Below, in pieces: positions 11,958 through 23,826 of a DNA stretch of 64,000 bases. Numbering within the stretch: the stretch's first letter is position 1; each line of letters opens with the position of its first letter. The stretch is from Adiantum capillus-veneris. Lineage: Eukaryota > Streptophyta > Polypodiopsida > Polypodiales > Pteridaceae. The notes beneath the pieces are model-generated. The model was given only the letters and a program-made list of their open reading frames with translations. It did no database searches and was not told the DNA's origin. The stretch is from NCBI GenBank assembly GCA_014529385.2, contig CM043956.1, forward strand, positions 62,419,120-62,483,119. Reading direction: 5' to 3'. Made by a program: the position numbers and the translations under genes.

Positions 11958-12144
11958 GCACTCACCAAGTGAACCAATTATTGAAGACCCTCCCGAAGTT
12001 GAAGATCAAGAAGAGGTGCTACAAGCCGAAGCTATTCTTCGGCATGAAGACAAGGTACTACGACATGGTAAGATTATGCGATGGTATCTTAATAAGTTCA
12101 AAAATTATCCTTTTGAAGATGTTAGATGGATGCAAGGAATATAG
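11958..12144 (+). pseudogene. Chromodomain-like C-terminal end of gypsy pol
   Basis: Directly after the truncated RT the sequence reads an EDPPEVEDQEEVLQAEAI run and a W.LNKFKNYPFEDVRWM segment. This matches the EDPPEVEETEEIL and YLVKFKNYTLLDAKWM end of the chromovirus at 54337-54756. It marks the right side of the internal deletion. Confidence 0.65.
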
Positions 12145-12162
12145 CTTAAGGATAGTATGAAC

Positions 12163-12861
12163 CTTGTCAATGATTACAATGCTACATTAGAGTAAGCAAA
12201 TGTACAAATTTCTTTTAAATGACCCATGTTTTTGTCTTATAAGAATAGTTCTCTTTTTAATTGTGCACAAATTTAAATAGTATGAATACTTGGAATCATG
12301 TTTGTGACGATGAAGTCTCTCAAACACCAAGTAGAATTTGTCACTCTACTTTAAGAGAATGAAATGGACTAAAGAGCATACATGCTTGCGACAACTATGT
12401 CTCCCAAGCACCAAATTGATTGGTCATCCATCTTGGAAAGATGTCGTAGGGTAAAAAGGGATCCTCTACCCGCTAAGTAATATTGACTAATGACTAAGGC
12501 TTTATCTCTTCTACCTCATAATCGAGGACGACTATGATTTCAAGAGAGAAGTAACTTCATAAAATATAATATCTAAGCAACCCAAATGATTTTCTCATAT
12601 TAAACTGATCATTTAATGTGGGACAATAAACAGGAACAAGGGTTAAGATATAGGCATAAGCTTATAGATCTATCTCAGCACGGGGCCAATGGTAAAGGGG
12701 CCCAAATGAGAGATGATTTGTCAAAGAGAAAGGCTAACCAATGGAGCATAAAGACCTTAGGGTTATCTTCATTGAAAACCTCCAATAGTTAGTGTTAGAA
12801 GTCCTTTGACCTTAGGTAAGCTAGGGCTGTGCTTAAGGTGGGAACCCGGCCCAAGCTTAAC
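12163..12861. other. Untranslated 3' part of the gypsy derivative
   Basis: I see no coding potential. Confidence 0.35.
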
Positions 12862-13067
12862 ATGCTTGAGGTGATTGTTGTGCTTGATGACTAAGGTGCT
12901 TGAGGTGCTTGTCATGCTTGATGAATAAGGTGCTTGAGGTGCTTTTCGTGCTTGCTGACTAAGGTGCTTGTCGTGCTTGTTGACTAAGGTGCTTGAGGTG
13001 CTTGTGGGAACACCACCCAAGCTTGAGGTGCTTTGTCATGCATGCTAACTAAGGTGCTTGAGATAAG
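12862..13067. repeat. Minisatellite based on GGTGCTTG
   Basis: The unit AAGGTGCTTGAGGTGCTTG and variants of a GTGCTTG(A/T)TGACT block recur about eight times, with units of roughly 20-40 bases. It lies inside the 3' untranslated part of the gypsy derivative. The minus strand carries a low-complexity Ser/Thr/His-rich frame. Confidence 0.85.
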
Positions 13068-13783
13068 GTGTGCCAAAAATTCAATATTCAATCCCTACAA
13101 GGAGGGGGCGAACCCTACAAGAGGGGGGATGAGAGAGCACACTCACACAAGGCATGCTTGGTACAAAGAAAGAAAAAGGGATACTTGTCAAGTTCCTCCT
13201 CATGTTTCCCTCATTTATAAAGTCTTCTGTCTCAAAAGGGAAAGGGAGACACTTGTCCCAAGGCTACCCTTGTTATTTGATTTACCTCTTACTTGTGATT
13301 GGCTAGGCCTGGAGGGGTCCAATGAGCTTCAAGCATGATCTACAAGGCGGGGTTGACCAAGGAAGCTAGGGGCCTGCTGCTTAGGGGGTATACTCTCCCA
13401 CACACACTCTCGTTGTGTGAAGTGCAAAGTGCAAGAGCTCCCTCTCCTTCTCCAATCAAGTAGAGAGGTTGAGATCCTACACCAACACTCTTGGCTATGG
13501 AATGCAAATCCAACCAATAGCCATGCTTCAATGCTTACTCTTTCCATCTTCTCCATATTCATTACTATGCTTTTATGTATGCTAGCAAGAAGAGTGATGA
13601 TAAGTGTGAGGAACTAATTCTTTCTCCTATGCAATGTTTGTTCTTCCTCTTCCCTACCCTCAATCCTACTAGCTCTCTCCACCTTTGAAGGTGTTTGAGG
13701 TCTTGGGACTGAGGCTTGGGATAGTTAATGTTTTCCTCAAAGTTTATGTTATGCTCGTGAGGCATGAATCTTTCCATCTTCAT
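13068..13783. other. Unassigned stretch before the 3' LTR
   Basis: Several overlapping open frames on both strands (for example 13340-13562 minus) look like chance. No family was recognised and no polypurine tract is obvious next to 13784. Confidence 0.3.
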
Positions 13784-13849
13784 TGCATCACCTAGGTCAC
13801 AAGGAACACAAAAATTGTATAGTAACAAGTCTCTCTTGATGGGAGAAAT

Positions 13850-14076
13850 TGTTGGAATTAGGGTTGCAGAGAAACACACACAGCTTGGAGAAGACAAAGG
13901 AAGCTCAAAGCACACAATAGAGAGTGTGTTACTTAGTGTGCAATGGAAAGATGGATAGCCCTAGAGTGATGGGCGTATATACAATGCACGGGGGAAAAAA
14001 CCTCCTAAAGAGGGAAAAAATGCCCCTGCGGTCCTAATGTGTTCACACACATCACTACCACATGTATATGGTAACA
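13850..14076 (-). repeat. 3' LTR of copia element
   Basis: Begins TGTTGG and ends GGTAACA. It is nearly identical to 18801-19031, which differs mainly by a 4-base insertion. At about 230 bases it is a short LTR. Confidence 0.92.
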
Positions 14077-14151
14077 AATCCCCCCTGGAGTGATGCGGTG
14101 AACGAGAGCTGGCACATGAGTAAAGGGAAGTGCCATGCCCTGAGGACAGGA

Positions 14152-17100
14152 TCAGTCCACAAAGGGGAGTAAGCCCAAAGCTTTGCGGAAAGCTTCAATC
14201 TTCTCACGAGACAATGCCTTTGTGAAAAGATCTGCAAGGTTGACCTGTGTTGGCACATAAGCCAAGCTGATCTCTCCTGTTGAGAGCCTCTCCCTGACAT
14301 AGTGGTAATGCACCTCAATGTGCTTTGTGAAAGCATGAAAAACTGGGTTCCTCGCAACTGCCAATGCGCTCTGACTGTCAGTGTAGATAGTGTTGGTAGT
14401 GTCCTGTCCAACACCCAAATCAGCCATAAGGCGTCTGAGCCATACACACTCAACCGTAGCTGTGAAGACTGCCCTATAGTCAGCCTCACAACTCGAAGTG
14501 GCCACATTAGGTTGCTTCTTGCTCAACCATGATATACATGAACTGCCAAGCATGAAACAAAAACCACTTGTGGACACTCGCGTGTCAAAACAACCAGCCC
14601 AATCTGAGTCCGAAAAAGCATGTAAGTCTGGCGGAAATGATCCCCCCTTGGGATAAAACAAGCCAAGATGTAAAGTTCCACTAAGGTAGCGGAAAATCCT
14701 CTTGACAGCCTACCAATGCTTAGACCCTGGGCTATGCATAAATCTGCTGACCTGTGAGACGGAAAACTGAATATCCGGCCTCGTGTTGCATACATAAATG
14801 AGGTAGCCAACAGCATTTTGGTAAAGAGTGACATCTGCAGGATCGCCAGCATCATGTAGACTCAATTTCAAACCTGTTTCCATGGGAGTGGCAATAGGTT
14901 TGCAATCCTCAAGTCCAAACTTACATAGCAATGTCTCTATGTAACTTTTCTGACACAAGGCAATACCACCATCACACTGCTTAAACTGTATACCCAAATA
15001 ATGATGCAACAGCCCCAAATCTTTCATCTTGAAAGTAGCATTCAAATCAGCCTTAAATTCAGAAATATGTCTCTCATTTGGTCCAGTGATCAGCAAATCA
15101 TCAACATAAAGAACCACGATGAGAAATACATCACCCTCACGCTTTACATACAATGTGCTTTCTGTTGGACTGTTACGAAAGCCTTGTTTGACCAAATGAG
15201 TGTCAGCTTTCTCATACCAAGCACGAGGAGATTGCTTCAACCCATACAAAGCCTTGTTACATTTGCACACTTTGTCCTCTTGTCCTTTTATGACAAAACC
15301 ACGAGGCTGCGTTACATAAACTTCCTCAACTATGTCACCATTCAAGAAAGAAGTAACAATGTCTGATTGATGTACATCCCAACCAAAATGAGCTGCCAAT
15401 GCACATAGAAAACGCACAGTAGTCATACGACAAGTGGGAGCAAAAGTCTCTTCATAATATATGCCTTTTTGCTGTGCATAACCCTTTGCAACAAGTCGAG
15501 ACTTATGGCGATCAATCTCACCATCCGGCTTGCGTTTCAACTTGTAAACCCACTTCGTACCAATGGCCTTTTTGCCAGGAGGCAAATCACATAAAGTCCA
15601 TGTGTCATTTTCTATAAGTGCATCATATTCTGATTGCATGGCAGCCATCCAATTTTCTGAATTCTGTGCTTCATCAAAAGACAGAGTCTCCTCAACATCA
15701 TGTAAATTAGACACAGCCAAAGCATAACAATCTGATGCATAAGATGCATGGCGAGAGCCTGAACGAGTACGACTAGACAAAGGTGCATCCAATTTACTGT
15801 CACGCAAAGTGTGCACCAGCCATTTTGGCATACCTCTAGCTTGCTCATTTTCAGCCCTTTCCTCATCAAGTACATCATGTACATCTGCATAAGTAATAGA
15901 CTGATCTAATACATTTTCAGAAACCCCCATAGGCTGTACATTTGCCTCATTGGAACTTACATTCGTATTTCCACCACTGAAAAGAGGCAACAAAGTGTCA
16001 TAAATGTCCTGTGAGCTTACATTACTGTCTCTAGTACATGACAGCAAGGGCTGAACAGAATCTTCCACAAACACTACATCCCGAGAAACCAGAATACGTC
16101 TTGTTTGCGGATGATACAACCTGTAACCTTTGCTTTCAGCACTATAACCAACAAAAATACATTTGACAGCCTTATCATCCAATTTTCTGCACTGCACTTG
16201 TGGCACCAAAGCAAATGCCAAACAGCCAAAAACACACATGTGCTCAATATAAGGCTTTCTATCATGCCATGCTTCATATGGAGTAATAGACTGCAAAGCT
16301 TTCGTAGGACACATGTTAAGTACATAAGTGGCACACATGATGGCCTCAAGCCAAAAAGAATGCGGTAAAGCTTGACTTTTGACCATACATCGTGCCATTT
16401 CCGTCAGTGACCTGTTTTTCCTCTCAGCAACACCATTTTTCTGAGGTGTATAAGGCACTGTACATTGGTGTTTTATCCCACGACTAGCTAGAAATGCATT
16501 AAATTCATGAGACATGTACTCCCCCCCTCGATCGGAACGGAGGGTGCCCATAGTACATTTCGAGACAATTTCAGCCATAGCCAGAAATTGTTTGAAGCAC
16601 ATAAAAACTTCGGACTTCGCTTTAAGCGGAAATACCCATGCATGCCTAGGGTAATCATCAATGAAAGTCACGAAGTACAGGTAATTGCCCAAGGACGGAG
16701 TTTGCATGGGCCCACAAACATCACTATGCACAAGCTGCAACCTGCATGTGGCCCGAGCTGAACCATCCTTTGGAAATTTAGAATGCTGCATCTTACCCAA
16801 AATACAGCCTTCACAAACATGTTTGACAGGTGCTTCAAGAGGTGGCAAAGAAGCAACCATATCAGATTTTTGCAAACGCAGCAAACCGGCAAAATTCAGA
16901 TGACCAAAACGTGCATGCCAAAGTTTTGCATCTGAAATATCCCTTTAATCTGCAACAGCATTTGCAAAATTTTTTCCACACTTGTCATACAAAGTGAGCT
17001 TATACAGCCCACGGCACAAAAGGCCAGATGCAACAATTTCATCACCAAAACTGAGATCATGAACTGTACATCTGTCATCCACAAATTTGACTACAAGTCC

Positions 17101-18438
17101 AAGTCTAGCAAGTGCGGATACAGACAAGAGATTCTTCTTGATCCCAGGTACATAAAGTGCATCAACAAGTGTGAAAGAACTGCCATTAGCAGTAGTAAGC
17201 ACAATCCTTCCAACTCCTTGAATTGGATAAGAGGCATTGTTGGCACAAGTGACTGATTTCCCATGAGGGACAGACTCGAGAGAGGTAAACAATTCATGAT
17301 GTGAGGTAATGTGCTTTGTAGCACCACTGTCGAAATACCACACATGTGAATCTGCAGCAACTGACAAGCATGCATCATGGAAAGCAGGATTGTAAGTGCA
17401 CTCTGCGCTAAAAGCCCATTCTGCATCAACATCAGCAACATAGTCTCCTTTCACAGAAGACTCAACAATGGCTGCATTTGTAGTGGAACCAACATTTGTA
17501 GTGGAACCACCCTCTTTCTTCTTAGCCTCTTTGGCCTTCAACTTAGGACACGACTTGATCAAGTGATCATTGGATTTACAATAATGGCAACGCATCTTCT
17601 TTTTTCCCTTATCACCAGAATTACCAGACGAAGTACTGCCAACAAAAGCATTAGGAACGTAATTTTTGCCACTCGTAGCAGAACCATAAGAAGTGGCTGC
17701 ATTACTGTTACCACCCTTTCTTTGAGAAGCAATAAAAGCCTGTTCAACTGCACGCTGCCTAGTCCTGTTTTTTCTAGAAAGTGACTCTTGCAACAGCAAT
17801 GTGCATAATGCATCAAACTTGACAACTTCAGGATTTCCTTGGGTCATCAGTCTCCAAGTACTAGCAAATGTCTGGTAGGAATCTGGTAAGGCGTCAAGAA
17901 CCGTCTGCACAAGGGAACTGTCTGAAATGACTTCACCTGCAGAAATAAGTTGCTCATTGATATCCTTGACACTAGCAAGGAAAGTGTCCATATCATCTTC
18001 CTCATGCATAATCTTCGACTCTAGCTCTTTACGCAGCAAAGCAATTTTAGCCTCATTGCGGCTTGCATAAAGACCTGCTAAAATATCCCAAGCCTGTTTT
18101 GTAGATTTTGCTGAACGGATGTGAGGAACAATGGTGCGCTTCACAAACAACGCAATCAATGCATGAGCCTGTGCATCCTTAACATCCCAACGAGCTTGTT
18201 CTGCCGTAGGCAAAACAACTCTAACAGCTGCAATCCTTGCAGCAAGACCTACAACATCCTCAACATCGCCTACATCCTCAGAACCAGGATGTACATCAAT
18301 GCCCTGCACAATGTTCCAAACACCCTTTGACACAAGAACATGTTGCATCATATAAGCCCACATAGGGTAGTTGTCCCCATCCAACCTATCCTCAGCAGCA
18401 AACATCTTGAACACATCTGTGTTGTTGTTGTCAGCCAT
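14152..18438 (-). pseudogene. Copia Gag-Pol polyprotein with two stops
   Basis: Single reading frame of 1,428 residues, expected to supply Gag, protease, integrase, RT and RNase H in copia order. The start at 18438 (MADNNN) is preferred to the upstream in-frame ATG at 18498 because the latter lies in leader sequence. Visible motifs: Gag followed by the zinc knuckle CHYCKSNDHLIKSC (about 17548-17592); protease DSGATKHI (about 17330); integrase zinc region HARFGHLNF and core LVHSDVCG plus RSDRGGEY; RT with the YVDDLLITG active site (about 15085-15110); and RNase H with FSDSDWAGC and ADLFTKAL. TAA at 16945-16947 separates protease from integrase. TAG at 14710-14712 falls just before RNase H, in SKHW-stop-AVKRIFRYL where a Gln is usual. 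Otherwise intact, so the insertion is fairly young. Confidence 0.93.
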
Positions 18439-18786
18439 GGTAAATGTTGCACCTGATGTGAAAACTGCCCGAAAATAGGAGAAACGGAGCGGGAACAACC
18501 TCTACTATATAGCACAAACCGTAGAAGACTATAAGGCACCTGTTATGCAAAAAACGGCACTGACAGAAATTCTGCACAAAAGGACAAAATAGCCTGTGCA
18601 GTAATACCTGTAGTGGAAACGGAGGCCGAAATGAGTCCAAATCAAAATTCTGAGCAGACCGAGCTCTTCAAGCCATCCCAAAATATTTGTCGACCTGCAA
18701 ACGCTCGCCGAAGCTCACTGAAATCGGAGAAAGTGAGCAGGCATGTGCTGGAGCAGCTGGCGACTAAGCCCGGGAGGACGTGACCT

Positions 18787-18798
18787 GCTCTGATACCA
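18787..18798 (-). promoter_or_regulatory. Primer-binding site (tRNA-iMet) of copia element
   Basis: On the minus strand TGGTATCAGAGC follows two bases after the 5' LTR, complementary to the 3' end of initiator-Met tRNA. Confidence 0.93.
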
Positions 18799-18800
18799 AT

Positions 18801-19031
18801 TGTTGGAATTAGGGTTGCAGAGAAACACACACAGCTTGGAGAAGACGAAGGAAGCTCAAGGCACACAATAGAGAGTATGTTACTTAGTGTGCAATGGAAA
18901 GATGGATAGCCCTAGAGTGATGGGCGTATGTATATACAATGCACGGGGGAAAAAACCTCCTAAAGAGGGGAAAAATGCCCCGGCGGTCCTAATGTGTTCA
19001 CACACATCACTACCACATGTATATGGTAACA
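18801..19031 (-). repeat. 5' LTR of copia element
   Basis: Pairs with 13850-14076. In minus orientation it lies upstream of the primer-binding site and should carry the element's promoter. Confidence 0.92.
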
Positions 19032-19280
19032 AAAATCATAATACAAATGCCTATTGGAGGGGGGACCCCGACTCCACATAAATCCAGTCCTCATCTATTG
19101 TCATGTTCTCTAAATTCTCTCTCTTGCAAAAGTATTGTTCATGCCAAGTTAACTAAATGTTATGTTTATGTTGCTACCATCAATTATGTTCACCCGCTAT
19201 GCTCACAAAGTAATTTCATGAAAGTACTCTCTCTAATTTCCGCTACTCTCAAGTTAATAGGCCAATTCCATTACATTGGT

Positions 19281-19695
19281 GATGCTATTTTTTATCTATG
19301 TCATGCATTAAAATGAAATCTTTGTATGTGATATTTTGATGATCTTTGCAAAAGGGAAGAGGAAAAAGTGAGCAAGAGTGAGAGGACATGACTGTGTTCT
19401 CTTTTAATTTTCAAGAAAGACAGAGAGCAAGAATGACAAATCTGAGTGTTCTTTTGCATGTGCAAGAGAGAGACCCGGTACTCATGTACTGGGAGAATCT
19501 TATGCAAGCTATACAAACATCCGATGCAAGAGAACACACTAGAATTCACTAAATATTATACCATAGCTATCTTGTGTGCAACAACCTAGTACAAGGAAAT
19601 CTCACCTCAAGTCCACGTGACACAAAGAATTGTCCCAAATTTGTGTATTTTTCCCTATTGTCCTAAATATGTGTTTAATATGGTCTTCTTTCATA
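19281..19695. other. Unassigned spacer
   Basis: Flank to the right of the gypsy derivative. I see no gene or repeat that I can name. Confidence 0.3.
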
Positions 19696-20640
19696 TCCAT
19701 GGTACATAAAGTGCATCAACAAGCGTGTAAAAACTACCATTCATAGTAGTTAGCACAATCTTTCCAGCTCCCTTGATCAAATAAGAGGTATTTTTGGTAG
19801 AAGTGATCGTATTCCCATGAGGGACAACCTCAATAGAGGCTAACAAGTCACAATGCAAAGTAATGTGCTTTGATAGTGGTGCTACAAAGCACCGCAATAC
19901 CAAACATGTGACTCTGTAGTAACTGACATACATGCATCATGGAAAGAAGGATCATGAGTACACTCTTCACTAAATACCCACTATGCATCTACATTAGCAT
20001 TGCAATATCCATTTCTAGAAGATTCTACAATAGCTTCACTGGTAGTAGATCTATAAAAAGTATGGTAAAAGTATGACAATGCATTGAGAGTAGTCTACAC
20101 AAGTGGACTGTCAGAAATAACTTCACTTGCAAAAAAGAATTTCTCATTGGTATCCTTGATACCAGCAAGAAAAGTGTCCATGTCATCTTCCTCTTACATA
20201 ACCTTCGACTCCAGCTCTTCAAGAAACAATTTAATTTTAGCATCATTTTTTACTTGCAAAAAGATTAGCCAAAGCATCCAAACCTATTCTTCCAATTTTG
20301 TTGATCAAATGTGAGGAATAATAGTGTGCTTCACATATAATGAAATCAATGCATGAGCTTGCACGTCTCTAACATTCAAACAAGACTCTCAATCATAGGC
20401 AAAACAACTCTAGCAACAATAGACGTGCTAGAATCTGTAACATCCTCAACAAAGTATGTATCCTCAAAAGAAAAGCATACATCAATGCCTTGCACAACAT
20501 TCTGGACACCCTTTGACACAAGAAGATGCATCATCATGTAAAACCACATTGGGTAGTTATCCCCATCCAACTTGTCCTGAACAGAACATCTTGAAAACAT
20601 ATGTGATGTTGTCAGCCATGGAAAGTGCCTACACCTAATG
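19696..20640 (-). pseudogene. Copia gag-protease fragments
   Basis: The frame at 20376-20699 shows the gag N-terminus DKLDGDNYPMWFYMMMHLLV, matching DRLDGDNYPMWAYMMQHVLV of the first copy. About 20025-20246 holds the middle of gag in broken frames. 19691-19933 holds the segment after the protease site, including NGSFYTLVDALYVP. The zinc finger is deleted and there are several shifts. Confidence 0.8.
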
Positions 20641-21030
20641 TGAAAACTGCTCCGGAAGAGGAAAAACAAAGTAGGACTTATACATGCTATGTAGCACAAC
20701 CACTACAACAAAAAAAGGTGTCATCGACGCAGATATCGACGCACTGCGTCGCTATGTGCGTTGATATCCGCGTCCCTATGAACCTGTCGCTATTTGTGAC
20801 GCAGATAGCAAAGCACATAGTGACGCAGATAGCGACGACCATAACAGAAAAAAAAATTCTTGGGCAAAGGGCAGGTAGCCTGGCCTGTGCCCAGTTAAAA
20901 GATGGGCACAGCCACAGCCAGACTTCCTGTCCTCTGCCCAAGAAAGCGAGCAGCACCAAAATCAACCATGCTCCTGCGCGCAGAAATTTTGGCAGAGTTC
21001 CCTTTGTTTTTACATAAACTTTTCAAAAAA

Positions 21031-21320
21031 AACCATATCATGTATACGCCTCCTACATGCTATCCATGTAGGATCTCACATGAGATTTAAGGCCAATGAA
21101 AGACAAGTACCGTACCAACTGAAAAGCATAACCATAACGAACCATAACCATAACTTAAAAGCATAACCATAATGTAACCATATCATGTATACGCCTCCTA
21201 CATGCTATCCATGTAGGATCTCACATGAGATTTAAGGCCAATGAAAGACAAGTACCGTACCAACTGAAAAGCATAACCATAACGAACCATAACCATAACT
21301 TAAAAGCATAACCATAATGC
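21031..21320. repeat. 145-bp tandem duplication with AACCATA array
   Basis: The segment 21031-21175 is repeated almost perfectly at 21176-21320. Its right half and the following 21320-21480 consist of (AACCAT)-type repeats. It lies between the element end and the second gene of the CACTA transposon. Confidence 0.9.
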
Positions 21321-21910
21321 AGATAACCATAACCATAAACAAAATTAACAATAACCATAAGCATAACCAGAAAGTTAAACATAACCATTAACAAAACCCG
21401 AACCATAACTTTGTCTATACAAGAATAGGAGAAATAACCATGTCTATACAATGACAATGACAATGACAATAATCATAACCATAAGGGAAACAATAATTGT
21501 CTGAACAATAACTGTCTGTACAAAAAAGAGACACAGAAGCGTGTCTGTGTCTCACAAAGCATATATATGAAATCCGGTCCACTAATGACTAGGCGTCGCA
21601 ACCTGCAGATAGGACAACTCACAAAATTAGTATGAATATTACTTCACATATACTTACTTAATTAAATCAACTCACACATATTAACGTCTCACCTCAAGCG
21701 ATCAGCGAGACTATAAGGCCTCCCACTCTCCAGGCTTTCCTGAAGCTTCAAGATCATTCAGTACTTCATAGATACCTCTGCGATATCCATCTGACTCCTC
21801 CTGGCATGACGGAGCTCGATGCATCGCAAGATTCTGCATTTATACAAAAATCAAATTCATAAGAATACATGATTCATCGCGTTTTAAAAAACGCCATAGT
21901 TAAGATTGGA

Positions 21911-22852
21911 TTAGAAACTCACAAACTCATAGCAAAAGGTGTCGAAGCCTCCGCTGCCAAGATGAGATGTCCCCCTGGTCATCTGTCGTACCTGTGCGAC
22001 CTCATGCTGCTGTCTGAACCGCATGTCCGTTGTCCGCTCATCCTCCCTTATCTGCAGCCACGTCTCGTGTGGGATGCCCGAAGGCTTCGGCGAGCCGGTC
22101 CTGAAAGCCTTTCGAGATGCATCTCGTCGATGTTTCACGGTGTCCCATGCAACACCCTTGATCCACCTCCTCGGAACAACGGAAGAACCCGGAGCAGGCT
22201 GGTACTCTCTCAGGATGGTCTCCACTATGTAATTGACTTTGTCCCCATCCTGATCACGCCAAGACGTCAGAAGGCTGGTCGAAAACTGCAGCTCCGTGAG
22301 CTGGCGAATCCGTTGTTGCATCTCAGTCCCGACTCTATCCATGTCAACAGAACCATCTGCCTGTACAGTATAGAGCTTGGAGGCATTAGGATCGTGTGCC
22401 CCCCAAGGTGTTCGAGGTGTGCCAAGAGGTGTGTCGAGAGGTGTGCCTGGGTAGAACGGGGGTCGTGAGCGAGGAGGGGTCGAAGCATTTGTGGACCCTC
22501 CTCCACAGCAACCACCACCTCCACCTGACGATCGCCGAGAGAGACGAGTGCACCTGTGCTACGGAGATGAGGACGTACCCGCCTCTGTCCCACCCCTAGG
22601 TGTTGAAGCGGCCGTGATGGGAGAAGCAGGCGTTGTACCCATAGGCGTCCTCCCCCCCGTAGGCATCCCCCCCCTAGGTGTCGGACCCTCCGGTGTGAAG
22701 CCCGGAGGCATAGTATCCGTGCCTCTGGCTACCCAGTACTGAGAAGCCTCTGCCATCTGAGCAGGCGTCATCCGTGTAACGAAGCCCATGAATGCATCTG
22801 CACTCATGGAAGCGGGATCTGGAATATGGTCTGCCATACTAAAGTCCTGCAC
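21911..22852 (-). pseudogene. Second CACTA gene (TnpA-like), one amber stop
   Basis: A continuous minus-strand frame of about 314 codons, starting MQDFSMADHIPDPAS. It is interrupted only by TAG at 22559-22561. The N-terminal part is Pro/Gly/Thr-rich (TPRGGMPTGGRTPMG). A Gly/Cys-rich linker and another Pro/Thr stretch follow. The last 140 residues are charged and helical in character, with HRRDASRKAFRTG and DMRFRQQHEVAQ. Position next to the TNP2 gene and this composition suggest the second protein of CACTA elements, which binds subterminal repeats. No catalytic motif is visible, so the name rests on context. Confidence 0.6.
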
Positions 22853-22944
22853 AAAGAAAGTAAAATAAAGCGTCAGAACACAATTGTTTAAATTAACTTT
22901 AAGCTTAATTTTAAATCAATGTCTTCACACAAACACTTACAGGC

Positions 22945-23826
22945 CTAGGCCTCGACGAGTGAGGCATCATCGATAAGATCTTGCGCCGTATCATCGTCTA
23001 TCTCTAATTGCAAACATAACTCTACCCCAACTCGTTCTAGCAGATTGTCTTCATCCATTGCATCTTCATCTACAAGTGTCAATTCTGGCTCGTCTGCATC
23101 ATCCCTCGTATATCTGTCAGCTTCCTCTTCCATACCTTTGTCCATCTCATCTAATGTCACAGTAGTATGGACGTCGTCTGACTGACTTTCCTCCAGGAGA
23201 TCTTGCCCTTCAAATACTTGTTTATTTCTTGGAGCAACCTGAACCACAAACCACCATTGTCGCTCTCGAGGGTCCGCTACAAAGACCACTTGCTCGCAAT
23301 GTTCGGGGAGAGCAAATGTGTCGCTCGCATCTGTCCAAATCTTTGTAGAATCTATTTGCACAAGTTTGTTTCCATCTCTGCGTACCGTTGCATTGCGACC
23401 AGAAGTAATCACCTTGAACCACTTCACATCCAACAAAAACATCTCAAACCGCCTAAAGCTTACTTTCAGGATATCTGACACCAGACCACAGTAATCCAGG
23501 TTGCTAGTGCTTTCATTCGTGTCTCTAGCACTGGCCCTGCTCTTTTGCATGAAACTAACCATTACCCCACTGTCAAACGTGTTTCTTCTGCTGTCAATTT
23601 GTTGTGTTCTGAAATGCTTTCCATGCGACCACAGTGCCATGTATGTATGATACTTCCAGTCACATCCAATAGCCAGCTCTTCCTCTTCTATAGATATGGG
23701 TTCTCCGATCTATCGAGCTGCTCTCACTGTCTTGTCCAACCATGCCATTGTAGGGAATTCAGGTAGAGGAGTGAGATGTCTGGCAAGGGTAAGCCTCTAG
23801 TCGTTCGACTTCGCCTGAAATCCTGT
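22945..23826 (-). pseudogene. DUF4216-like tail of CACTA transposase
   Basis: Open from 23640 to 22945. The same frame continues upstream to about 23826 across two TAG codons (23710-23712 and 23797-23799). It begins with a LARHLTPLPEFPTMAWLDK run, then WSHGKHFRTQQID and ILKVSFRRFEMFLLDVKWF, the DUF4216 core. An acidic tail (MDKGMEEEADRYTRDDAD and similar) ends the protein. It directly follows the TNP2 coding region, as in plant CACTA elements where this domain is the transposase C-terminus. Confidence 0.75.

Larger units (their letters stand above)
13850..19031 (-). mobile_element. Nearly complete Ty1/copia retrotransposon
   Basis: A 5.18-kb minus-strand element with short LTRs of 227 bases (13850-14076) and 231 bases (18801-19031), both TGTTGG...GGTAACA in plus-strand view. 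The primer-binding site is at 18787-18798 and a G-rich polypurine tract lies beside the 3' LTR (14080-14085). One long gag-pol frame is broken by only two stop codons. Flanking bases are GAAAT (13845-13849) and AAAAT (19032-19036), a 5-bp target duplication with one change. Removing the element gives the uninterrupted gypsy LTR sequence seen at 8901-8915. Three more copies of the family lie at 19.7-35.6 kb. Confidence 0.92.
8847..19275 (+). mobile_element. Ty3/gypsy deletion derivative, 3' LTR split by a copia element
   Basis: The 5' LTR (8847-9151) is followed at once by a tRNA-iMet primer-binding site. Next come gag and protease remnants, the start of reverse transcriptase, then an abrupt jump to a chromodomain-like end; most of RT, RNase H and integrase is deleted. 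The 3' LTR is in two parts, 13784-13849 and 19037-19275. Together they are 305 bases, the same as the 5' LTR. The piece between them is a copia element. TTGGT lies beside both outer ends (8843-8847 and 19276-19280) and is the likely target duplication, though the first LTR base is uncertain by one position. No clear polypurine tract precedes 13784. Confidence 0.7.

Noticed and set aside
13329-13915. Minus-strand open frames before the gypsy 3' LTR as a gene
   Set aside because: No start context, family motif or splice support; part of the longest one lies in the LTRs of two different elements.
21911-22599. Plus-strand open frames opposite the second CACTA gene
   Set aside because: They are antisense shadows; the minus frame is continuous with the element's gene order.
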